Positions 34,783 through 45,344 of a stretch of 64,000 nt of DNA are shown here, piece by piece. The notes under the pieces were generated by a model. It saw nothing but the letters and a program-made list of their open reading frames with translations. It did not search any database and was not told the origin of the DNA. This DNA is from Trametopsis cervina. Taxonomy: Eukaryota; Basidiomycota; Agaricomycetes; Polyporales; Irpicaceae. The stretch covers positions 186,001-250,000 of the forward strand of contig MU278372.1 in the NCBI GenBank assembly GCA_022385755.1, given 5' to 3'. Positions within the stretch are counted from its first letter, which is position 1. Each line of letters begins with the position of its first letter. The position numbers were made by a program, and so were the translations under genes.

Positions 34783-35313
34783 CTAGATGTACTTCCAGTT
34801 AATCTGGAGTACACCCTGGTCGAGAGATCCCAGCTTCTCGAAGAGTCCGGGGGTCATGTCTGCAGATATCTCCATGTCAATATCAGGCATCATAACAAAT
34901 AGGTGAGTAAACATACCAAGATCACGACCGTTGCATCCAGGACATTCGTCAGCAACAGTGCCAACCGCTGTGGCACCAGTCGCAGCGTTTGTGACTTGAA
35001 TTTTCTGCAGAGTTTGGATAAGCAAATGACAGTGTGCATAGTACCATGCTCGTGCTTACCTTGCCGCAGTGTGCACCGTTGTTGTAGATGTCAGAGGCAA
35101 GGGCGATGACTTTGTCGGAGTCGACATTCGTCCAACCACAGGCACCAAGGCCAGTGTCGTACCAAGTACCCTACAGAATGATAGACGATGAGCTATGAGA
35201 CACAGCCATTTAGAAGGGGCACTTACCCGCGAGGAGCGCTTCTGCAGCGGAGATGCCACAGTCGCACAGACCAAGGCAGAGAGAGCAATGAAAGCAGCAG
35301 CGAAACGAGCCAT
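34783..35313 (-). CDS. Small secreted RlpA-like double-psi beta-barrel protein
   Basis: Four exons: 35227-35313, 35060-35170, 34917-35004, 34783-34859; 120 residues. A signal peptide (MARFAAAFIALSALVCATVA) is followed by a KR dibasic site, a likely Kex2 cleavage. The mature part is a complete double-psi beta-barrel: GTWYDTGLGACGWTN, DIYNNGAHCGKKIQVTN, then VADECPGCNGRDLDMTPGLF and LGSLDQGVLQINWKYI. This architecture (RlpA/expansin/barwin-like) occurs in fungal papain-inhibitor-like and expansin-like secreted proteins; many are produced at fruiting or host contact. Cysteines in ACGW, HCGK and ECPGC would form the disulfides. The exact substrate or partner cannot be told. Confidence 0.92.
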
Positions 35314-37174
35314 TATGAAATGTGTAAGGCTGAGATGTGGGTTTAAGGTAGAGACTGTGAAGGTTCGCTGGGGAACGACAATGGATAGGATGGGTGATTG
35401 GTGTCGAGTGGACTCGTAAGGTTCCACTGGAGACTTCACCAGCTTTTATACGCAAACATGATATGGTCGGGGCAGCGGGAGCCGTAGCTTGCATGCAAAA
35501 TGCATTGTGACTTGCTGTACCCTAGAAAATGAAATGCCGAACGGTGTTAGATCGAGGGTGTGGTCAGTTGTGGATTGCGACACAAGGTCTCGGACCGACT
35601 GCGTTTCTCTCTTTGCGACACCGGAAAACATACCAACGGCTGGAAAAACGGGCGCTCCGAGGGGAGTCGATCTAGACTCTGGGTTAGGTAAGCAAGCCGT
35701 GGCGCTTACCACTACTGTTTCACACAGAGGCGCGCATGCCTCAACCAATCAGCAGATCGGTGCGCTTCAAGCCCGGACGAAAATAAAATAAATCGCAAGG
35801 AAAATCCTCTGTTCATCGCATGGCGGTGGAAACTGCGGTATAGGAGAGCATTCTTCCACTGTCGGGCTGGGCTCTCCGACTCCAAGGGTGTTCGGCATGG
35901 TCGAGCCGCGGGCTTTCCTAGACTATCCAGTTCGGAGGTAGGGTTAGTGAAGTTCTAGACGAAGGATATTATTACGCTGCTTACCACGATACGATAGACT
36001 TCCTGGCTGTATCTTAGGCGCAATAATCCCACAATATACGATGATCAGCTGGTCGAAGCCGACTTTGGAATACCCAATCTCAAGCAGCTGGACGATCGTG
36101 GGAACGAGCTTGCTACTGCGGGGTTTACACGATCGACATTGGTGCTGAGTCGAGTCTGGATGTCCCCGACAAAGTTCCAGTGCGGGCCCCTATGACGGAG
36201 AAACAAACAAATCAGCTCAACGGCGCACAAGAGCATGCCAAACTCTGACCTAGATTCGCTACCAGTTCGCTACCCCATTCTTGTTGTCAATTTGTCTTCC
36301 ATATCACCTAGAGCCACTGGAAATACGTAGCGACAGCCGATCACTGCGCAGTGTGGCGGGCCACACAATCTTACTGCCGGACTGCGGTTAAGTATTTTCA
36401 TTGTCCCCTGGAAAAGCGTCTGGGAACAACTTCTCGTCCGTAAGAGGAGCGGGGGCTGCATGGTGCTTTCGGTACGTCGATATTGATGGACCGCAGACAC
36501 TCGGGGCCTGGAAGGCTACTGAATGTGCAATATTGCAGCACGAACGCTCACGAACCCTGTACGCAGAAGCACAAACCTACCCTGTTCGAGGGAACCTATC
36601 CGAAGTCGGATGTTGTCCGAGGATATGCACGGCCTTTTGAGTTCACTGATTTATACAGTACAGCTGACCTTTGTAGAAAGATAATCAGGTTCGTGTGGCA
36701 GGTCTACTTAAGTCAACGGAGAGCTAACCTTAAGTTACAATTACAGCACATCGTGAGGAGATTTCCCATTCAATCATACGTATGGAAAGAGAAGACATCT
36801 CGCCGGCGGTGGACAAGGATGGCCATTGTAGGTTTGGAAGGTGCACACTGAATGCCAATTAAGCTTTGTAATAAGGACAAGTATACTTGTGGTTAATGAC
36901 TTCGGGAGACGATGGTCGAGAGTCGAGACCCAAGAGTTAGATAGCAGCCCTAAAGTTGGCCTAAACGTAACTCGGGCCGGCAAGCGAGGCTCGGCAATCA
37001 CCGACAGGGACCTCAGACCCATTCCGGCCGAGCGTCATCATGTTCTGTGCACTGACAGGACACTCGGCCTGAGGGTGAACGGCGACGACCAAGGAAGGAC
37101 AATCCGAGTTCTAAGAGACGCATTGCTAAGGCTTCGGGAGGGCTGCGCTTCGCAACATACCGATACCTATAACA
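35314..37174. other. Divergent intergenic region
   Basis: 1.86 kb between the RlpA-like gene (minus) and BZZ1 (plus). It should contain both promoters. Open frames (for example 36483-36851 plus) have no recognisable content. No repeat or transposon end was seen. Confidence 0.5.
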
Positions 37175-40100
37175 ATGGCCCAACCACAGACCTACGGGCA
37201 GGCATTACCGGCAACTATCCCAATTGTTTTGAGGCACGACCACAAATACTGACAGCTACATGCATTAATCAGGACCAAGTTGACAGAATCGCTGCGCTGT
37301 CGGACTGTCAGCTCGACTTTCTTGCTGACGTACGTCGCAGATTGTGCGCTGTTGAGTTCCCGAATTGACGCGTGTCAATATGTTAGGTACGAGATCTCTT
37401 TCGCGAACGAATTGGTTTGGAGCGCGAGTACGCTACCAAGCTTCAGGCGTTGGCAAGAAAGGCAGCGGACAAGAAGAGCAAGAAAATTGCTACACTCATC
37501 GTAGGCCCAGACCCGGCCAAGCCTGTGGATGAAAGCGTCATCAAGCAAAGGCGAGTCCACTTGAGCTCCCACTCACGTCACGATGCTCATTTGCCTACTA
37601 TTACAGCACTCTGGACAAGTCGTACACGCAGTTGATAGCATCTTTCATAGATACTGCCAGTGACCATAACACGTTTGCCGACGATCTACACACGCGTATC
37701 AGCGAGGCTCTAAAGGCGACAGAAAGACGACACGAAGATGCAAAGAAAGGCCAGCTTCAACATTATCAGAGGCTCCTCTCCGAGCGCGACAAGATTTATC
37801 ACGAACAACAGAAGGTCTACCACAAATATTGTATTTCTACCGATTTCTAACTCTTACTTCCCTCGCAGACAAAGCAGAAGGCACGCCACACTATCTTACT
37901 GTGGGGTATACAACTAACATAGATATCCAGTATGATGCCGAATGCTCCGAAACGATGACGTATCGTCAGAAGCAGGTCAGATATACTTGACTCTCATTCT
38001 TTTGTCTGCTGCACTCAACACTGCTGTAAAGGAACGATCCACCGACGACAGACACGCCGAGCGTGCCGCTAAACAGGCTGAGCAACAACGCGTGGACATG
38101 CATAATAGTAAGAAGTACGAATCTTGCGAGTTCACAATAGCACGTAAAACTCAATTCGCCGTCCAGTATGTACCTCATTTCTACCTCGGTCGCAAACAAA
38201 ACGAAGGGCAAATTCTACGAGGAAGATCTACCAGTCCTGGAAGACGTAAGCACTACTTCTTCGTACTGAGGTTGAAGACCGAAATAATCGACCGTTATTG
38301 TTTGACGCAGCAATTCCGTACGGGCGTCCTCTAGGCAGGCATTGCGCAATAGTCTCACATTGCGTTCGAATTTGTAGAGAACCTTCAGACGCAACTTCTG
38401 GCCAAGTTCTCCAGTATAATCCTCGAAGCCCAGTCCCTACATATTCTGCATTTGGATGCTCTGAAGACCCGCGTAGTTGCCACGGAGTCTGCTGTTAGGG
38501 AGCTTGATTCCCAGCTAGATCAGCAGATATTCATCAACCATAACATCCGGGCGTTCTCACCCCCTTCTGATTTTGGCTTCGAACCCTGTGCAACATATTA
38601 CGACACTGTAAGTTCGGTCTTTACTGTCTATACTGGCCCCGATCATGCTTTTTGTGCAGGACGAGATGATAGTGGAACCAGCGCCAAAAGTCTATTTGCA
38701 GAACAGGTTGGCAAAGTGCAGACAGAAAATGGATGAACTGAACCCGATTGTTGAGGCCAAGCGTAAGTCGCATATAACTTCACAGATTTAAAATCTGAGG
38801 TAGTTCTCCCGCGTGACAGGGCGCGATGTCGATCAGCTTGCAAAGCTGGTCGAGGCTTATGCAGAAAATGATGCACTGGGAAATGTCGACGAGGTCTCCG
38901 ATGTGGGTCTGCGATCTGAATCTCGGTGCGTTATCGCCAGGGCTGAATGATTACATTTCATAGAACTACCTCGAAGCTCACCATCAGCTGTCATACTACT
39001 TGATATCTCAACGCGCGTTATCAGCAGAGGTCGAGACCGTTACTGCGGCGCTAGAAGGTATGTGAGAATTGTCCCTCGTCTGAACCGCGGCCGAGTGCGT
39101 TCTTCTGCGTTTTCCCAGGTGACGAAGGCAGCCAGCAATTCCATACGTTCAAGAGCTCGTCTTTCTCCATACCCACACAATGTGCATACTGCAAGGCCAG
39201 TGTTTCGGTGCTCGTCCGCATGTACCTTATACCCTGACATCTTTCCCAGTCCTCGATCTGGGGCCTTAGCAAACAGGGAAAGACATGCAAAGACTGCGGA
39301 ATATCAGTTCATTCAAAGTGTGAACTGAAGGTACGTTCGTGTCTGCTGTATGGTTCCTTTACGTTTCTAGATTCTATATGACGTACACACCTAGTTACCC
39401 GCTACCTGTGTCGGCCACGGAGGGAAGCACGGGCATGGCTATTCGCATTCTATATCTAGCACAATCTCAAGGGCCACTTCTCGAGGTATGTCTACCTGAT
39501 CGACACGGCCTTTCGTCACTGGGTTAACGCGGCCTGGGTCAGCATCGGCCACGCCTTCTCTGGTTACTCCAACGCCCTCCTCGTTCTCACCAACAGACCT
39601 GTCCGCGAGTACTGAGGAGTCACACCTCACCGCGCGGGTACTGTTCAGCTTCACACCTACATCACCGTTTGAACTGGAAGTGACAGGTCAGGGTCATCAG
39701 TCCCCCAGATACTTCGTGCTAACAGCGTTTTGTTGCCCCTCACAGAGGGCGCTTTCGTTGAGGTTCTGGAAGACGATGACGGTTCTGGATGGGTGAAAGT
39801 GCTTGATGAATCCGGCGGAAAGGGACTTGTACCTGCGTCTTACGTTGAGACGCAGGATACGGCGCCATCTCCACACGGAAGTCCTGCTCGTACAACCGAG
39901 GTTCTTCAAGCCGCTGGCGAATTTGGTCAGTTGATTCTATCACGGAACAGAGAAAACTTCTGACTACCTTCATTCAGTTCGTGCATTATACGACTACGAC
40001 GCACAGGGGGCTGGTGAGCTGAGCCTGCAAGAGGGTCAAATTATCCAGTTGACAGATGAACCTCGTGGAGGACGGAATTATGCAGACGGGTGGTGGGAAG

Positions 40101-40273
40101 GTAAGCGAAAGGTCGCACGTCAGCGCAACGAGGTTTCTGAGATGCATGAACCCAGGTATCAACGAAGCTGGAAAGAAGGGCATTTTCCCAAGCAATTATG
40201 TTTGTGTCTTCACTGAGCTGTCTGATGTGGACTCACCGAGTTTATCTGATCGTAGGTCGAGGCCGTGCCATAA
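37175..40273 (+). CDS. BZZ1: Bzz1-type F-BAR/C1/SH3 endocytic actin regulator
   Basis: Twenty-one exons: 37175-37210, 37273-37329, 37387-37550, 37607-37814, 37869-37880, 37931-37975, 38032-38114, 38167-38245, 38311-38317, 38378-38607, 38660-38762, 38820-38902, 38964-39057, 39119-39195, 39250-39330, 39395-39485, 39543-39686, 39746-39925, 39978-40100, 40156-40199, 40256-40273; 652 residues. The N-terminal F-BAR (about 10-270) has DQVDRIAALSDCQLDFLADV and RERIGLEREYATKLQ. A C1 domain (about 407-460) reads HTFKSSSFSIPTQCAYC, WGLSKQGKTCKDCGISVHSKC. SH3-1 is about 514-563 (ARVLFSFTPTSPFEL) and SH3-2 about 592-650 (VRALYDYDAQGAGELSLQEG, FPSNYVEAVP). Bzz1 binds Las17/WASP and promotes Arp2/3 actin assembly at endocytic sites. 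A 7-nt and a 12-nt microexon and two to four GC-AG introns are present. Confidence 0.92.
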
Positions 40274-42507
40274 GATATGTTCTGGGCGTTCTATGACATC
40301 GCAATCGCCACGCGCTTGGTGCTAGAAGAAAGGATCTTCACAACTGGTTGCATCGGAAGCTATGTCTTGCCGTAAATTCACGGCAACGTCTCCTGCCAGT
40401 TATTTTAGAGTCCTTTCCATGTGCCATGTCTTGGGCGTGGGGTTCTAGTACTTGCATGTCATTTGTCAGTCAGCAATCAATCGGGTTTGCCCTCCACAAT
40501 CACAAACGCTAGCGGCGGCGTGGACCTAGGACTATGCTCGTGGATGGGACTTGTTGTTTTCTCTTGGCCTTCTCCTTCCTGATCTAACACTGGTTAGTGA
40601 CCGCATGCACGAGACAGACACAACGGGCCCGTGTCACGTAAGAATCGATGATGTCCAACTTGCAATAGATTTCGGCGTGCGCAACGGCACGATACCGGAA
40701 ACTTTTCACCCAGAGTCTCATTCCATTTGTTCTGCAACGGCCCGCCAAGTACATCGTGCAGAGGTAGCGGAGAAATACCGCCGGGAAAGCGATCGTTCAG
40801 TCATTCACCTAGGCCTTGCTGCCTGACAACCGAGGGGCGCGGAGTTCGGTCCAAGGTTGCTCCCATGGACTCGTGTCGAGAGTGTGAGAGAGAAGTAGAG
40901 CTGCTGGAAGAAACGAGTAGCATCGAATGCCTCGAGGAGACACTGTTTCGCGTCGGGCATAAATCGAAGGCTGCGACCGCATTCAAATGTCACATGTACA
41001 CCGAAACTGTCATGCCATGGATCTTCGGACTTGGGTGCGTGGATGGTGGCGTGGCGATACCTCAAGTGGCCAGACCAAAATGAACAGTCATGGCATTAAT
41101 ATGCGAACATCTACCGTGCCTGCAGGGGGGCGGCAACGGAGGGCCGATCGAGATGCGGAAACAAGGCAGTGCGTTCGATTCAAGCTTTTGCTCCCCCATT
41201 ACCCGCAAGTTCTGGAACAGGTCTTCAGCCTGCGTCATTCACGGGAGGTTGGACATTACCTTACACGCCAGAGAGCGCCAGTGACTAGACCGAAAGCTGA
41301 GCAATCTTTGCCTGCATGTATCCTGTAATCAAATATCCACAGTCAGGAGAAGAAATGAAACAGATTAATCCGATGGCATCTTTCATGTAAGCTTGGAACA
41401 TGCTCTGGAGCACGTCTTAATCCAAATTACGGAACTGAGAGTGTACATTCTGTAAATGTGGTGGTCAGAGTTTTAGCCCTGGATAATGAAAGCAGCGTCG
41501 ACAAAAACCTATAAAGTACGGTTGAGGGGATGTTCCATCTCTATTCGCAATCCCCCCATCCTCACGCACAATCGCACTGGCCTCACATCTGTTCTTGACA
41601 ATCTTGAGGCGCTGCGTCAGACTTCGCTGTTTCTCAGAGCGACCGCCGTTCACCATTTCCGACGGAAAAGGGTTTACTTCGTTTCTAGATGATGCATATT
41701 CGCGATCCTAAGTCACTAATTGCACGCGATATATTGTGTGGCGACACTTGACTAGGAATCCGCCATCGTTAGCCACCATCGCAATAAGACCGTCTGCTGA
41801 GCCTGAGCGAGTTCGCGCTGGTACTCCAATGGCCCTACTGCGATGGATGACTGCGATGGCGGTCCCTGAGACAGGTGTCGCGAACAGATAGACGGCACGT
41901 CTAAACGGCTTTCTATACCTGATGTCCTAGCACGTAATGAATGAGCTAAGTAAGAGTGCTCGTGTGTACATCTCAGCAGACTACTGACCTATACAGGGAA
42001 CATAGTCCTCATCGGGTTGTGGTCAATCAGCTAATGCTACCGAGCATCAACGTAGAAGAACGAACCACTGTAAAGACGTCACTAGAACCAGGAATTTGGT
42101 GGTGCAGAAATCGCACTCAGTAGTCCTTGAGGATTTTTACGTACGAATTGTCGTTAGCCGAGCTCGAATTCAAAGACATAGTAGACGCGGCGTGCACACG
42201 ACACATGAGAGCCCTGTAAAAGCCATTATAGCGACCGATAGTTGGGATTGAAGCATCTCACCACTGCATAAGCTCATAACGGCCGTGCTTCAGTAGGCCC
42301 AGCTCACAAGCGTATCAGACAAGTCACTCTGCCTGATCAGTTGAAGTGGCAAGCCAAATATCCGTAAATAGACGCACACTCTGAATCCACACCAGCGGCT
42401 AAATGCAACTTACGCGACCGACTCAGACCACCATTACCGACCGACCACAACGACCCCTGGGCGGTGTTTCACTGCGCTGAAGGACACTCTTCAGTTGTTC
42501 TACGGAG
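40274..42507. other. Intergenic stretch without a recognisable gene
   Basis: 2.2 kb between BZZ1 and CAF1, both plus strand. Short frames near 40551-41330 overlap on both strands and carry no family motif. No tRNA or transposon end recognised. The last few hundred bases should be the CAF1 promoter. Confidence 0.5.
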
Positions 42508-43779
42508 ATGTCGGTGATAAAAGAAGTATGGGCACCGACTCTGGAGACGGAAATGCGGAACATACGCGATCTCATCGAGAAATATCCCTATGTTGCAATG
42601 GTTTATATTCATCTCGCAGCAGTTTACGAACTACGACGACTTATGCTACGTGCAGGATACCGAATTTCCGGGTGTTGTTGCGCGTCCCATTGGATCGTTC
42701 AAGACCTCGTCCGACTACCACTACCAAACCATGCGATGTAACGTAGACCTCCTCAAGATCATCCAAGTCGGGATTACGCTCGCAGATGAAGACGGGAACT
42801 ACCCACAAGAGACATCTACATGGCAGTTCAACTTCCACTTTAGTGTCAAGTACGTTTGAATTATGCTGTCACCCCTCGTACAACAGTCTGACGTAACACG
42901 AACCATAACAGCGACGACATGTATGACCCCGACTCTATTGAGAAACTGCAGAAGTCGGGTATCGATCTACAGCAACACGAGAAGGCTGGTATCGATCCGA
43001 ACGACTTTGCGGAGCTTATGATCACGTCAGGGTTGGTATTGGTAGAGGAAACGAAGTGGATATCATTCCACAGGTAAGTATAGCCATCTTCATGCACTCG
43101 CGAATCTCATTGGTCTAACTCAGCTTTCTGAAGTGGCTACGATTTCGGATACTTCGTCAAACTATTGACGGGCGAATCATTGCCGACAAACGAGGAGCTT
43201 TTCTTTGAGAAGCTACGAAAATGGTTCCCCACAGTCTACGACGTTAAATTCATGATGCGAGCGTGCAAGGTGCTTAAAGGTGGCTTGCAGGATGTGGCCG
43301 ATGATCTTGGGGTGCGTAATCTTATCTGACCGATCTTATGATTGTTGTTTGATCCCCTTTTTACCTAAACGCAGGTTATGCGAATAGGCCCCTCGTACCA
43401 GGCAGGCTCCGACTCCCTGCTAACAGCGTCGACCTTCTTCAAGATGCGCGAATTGTACTTCAATGATACCATTGATGATGCAGAATACAACGCGAAGCTG
43501 TACGGACTCGGGCAAACATTCACAGTTCCGAACGGTATCTCCGAGCCCGTCCGCGGCAGCGCAGCAACTATCGCCGAGCGAGAGGACCGCAGCACCGCTC
43601 GTGAAGTGCAGAATCAGACCCCTGGTCCTGGACAAGTTCATGTAGCGATGGGTATGAGCTCCCTCACGACACCAGCCATGGCTGGCGCACTGCCTGCGCC
43701 GCTGCCAACTTCCCCTTACGGACCCATGGGAGCAAATGGACCGTACATGCGGTCGGCTATGGTCGGTGGGGGTCGGTGA
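42508..43779 (+). CDS. CAF1: CCR4-NOT deadenylase Caf1/Pop2, catalytic His replaced by Tyr
   Basis: Five exons: 42508-42600, 42656-42849, 42912-43073, 43134-43311, 43375-43779; 343 residues. The RNase D-like DEDD fold is clear: the first acidic pair is in YVAMDTEFPGVV (Asp32, Glu34), the third acid in SGYDFGYFVKLLTG (Asp153), the fourth in QAGSDSLLT (Asp222). Other family landmarks are WQFNFHF, GIDPNDFAELM, KFMMRACKVLKGGLQDVADD and LYGLGQTF. Caf1 removes poly(A) tails as part of CCR4-NOT in the cytoplasm. At the position of the DEDDh histidine (IGP-x-HQAGSD in the family) this gene has tyrosine: IGPSYQAGSD, Tyr217, codon TAC at 43396-43398. All four metal-binding acids are kept. A Gly/Pro-rich tail follows. 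Length and splicing are otherwise normal. Confidence 0.95.
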
Positions 43780-45344
43780 CGATTGTGAGTGGGGGTGAGG
43801 CTGGGTGGTGGATTTCTTATCTCGTCGTGCTTGTTTTGCATCCCTCTTTGGCTTTGCTGTTTTGTTGTGTAAGTATTGACCTGTTTGTATCACAATCCCG
43901 ATTCGTCATTGCAGGAAGCCCAACGCGTGATACAAGAAGCCTCTCTCTCGAGCGTAAGGGGGATGGTCATTCGGACGGCTTTCGCGTAATCAGACCAAGC
44001 GAAGATAGGCAACAACCGTCAGCGTGTACGGAAAGCCGACAAGTGGGCTCTTAATCTCACTACTTCTCGGAGAGAAGTTGTATGGCAGAGTTCTATGCGC
44101 AGCGGTCGTGTATAGTACTCCGGTCACTTACGTGAGTGCTCTATGCATCTATAGTACGTATCGCTGAGGCTAACGAGTCTATTAGGAGGAAATGCTTCTG
44201 CAATGCTACGTATCAAGCCAGATGACCCAGTGACACGGCTCACAAGAGAGAGCAGTGCGGCATGATGCTGAAACTTGATGCATGAGAGGGGCACATGCCG
44301 TATTACATCCTTTCACGTACAAACGACATGCAATTTGCTGATACAATGACAGCAGCAAGCTCATGCATTCTGCATGTGCGACCGTATGGGGTTTGCGGCT
44401 GGGACTCTCTTCAACCGGATAGGCATGAAAGCTCTACTCCATTCGCACTATGCGTCACAACATTCAAGCACGGGCTTACCAAGTACCTGAGAAGACCCGA
44501 AGATCATTAACAAGCCCGTGTATTCCTTGTCATAATGTGACAAGATAGCTTGCCGAGGGCACGTCCGGGAGGCTGGGCCGGGATTATAGTATGTGAGTGA
44601 AGGAGCATGTTTTGCTACCCGATAGTGTGACAAACACGGGTGCGGAGCCCCCGAAGATGTCTGATACGCGTTTTTGAGTATTAAGGGAAATTACTCCGAC
44701 ACGAGGAGGAGAACCGTGTAGAATCTGCAGAGCTCTCTGCGAAGTCGAATCTGTGATGAGTGCAAACTTCGAGCTTGCTATACAAGACCACTAATGGCAC
44801 CCCTCCAGTGTCGACGCGAGAGTTCTGTCAGCCATGACAAGGTTATGCATTGCAAGTGTGAGGCGGTCTTCCCGACCACGTATTTATCCTGCGCGTGTTC
44901 ACCACGCTTTTGATCAGACTGAGGCTGAGACAGCACCTCAGACCTGTAATCGCCCGGGTAATGCTAGGACTGGATTGGGTATTTGTGACCTATCGAATGC
45001 ATGATGCTGCAGTAAATGAAGCCGTCGTTTCATGAAGTACCGTCTAGTCTATTCAAAATCTTCACGTATTCCCTGAGAAGTAAAGTGGTTCTGTGGATCA
45101 GCTCGACGGTTCGGCCGTTGCATGCTAGCTAGTTCTGAACCAAAAGACTCGATGCGGGCCAAATTTCCAATCGTAGACCGATCTTCTTGTTCCACGCATT
45201 TGCAGCAGGGGCAGTTAGTTGTGAGCTCAAAAACGATCTGCTTTCTCCTCGACGGTCATCACCTTTCAGCCCTCACAACGAGAGCTGTCGAGGGCCACAA
45301 CACCGCCGTTCATGCCCAAGTCGTAGCTTGCACAAGCCACCAGA
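43780..45344. other. Intergenic stretch without a recognisable gene
   Basis: About 1.56 kb between CAF1 and the CENP-B-type gene, both plus strand. Only short frames with no motif; probable CAF1 3' UTR at the left and a promoter at the right. Confidence 0.5.

Noticed and set aside
39208..39249. 42-nt GT-AG intron in the BZZ1 C1 domain
   Set aside because: It keeps frame, but inserts four residues into the tight Cys-x2-Cys to Trp spacing of the C1 domain; the 54-nt GC-AG alternative restores the usual length, so it is preferred though not proven.
40551..41330. Possible gene between BZZ1 and CAF1
   Set aside because: Overlapping short frames on both strands, no motif, no convincing splice links.
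43375..43410. Reading CAF1 Tyr217 as a switch to a DEDDy-type exonuclease
   Set aside because: DEDDy enzymes have Tyr-x3-Asp; here the spacing is Tyr-x4-Asp, the DEDDh spacing with the histidine replaced.
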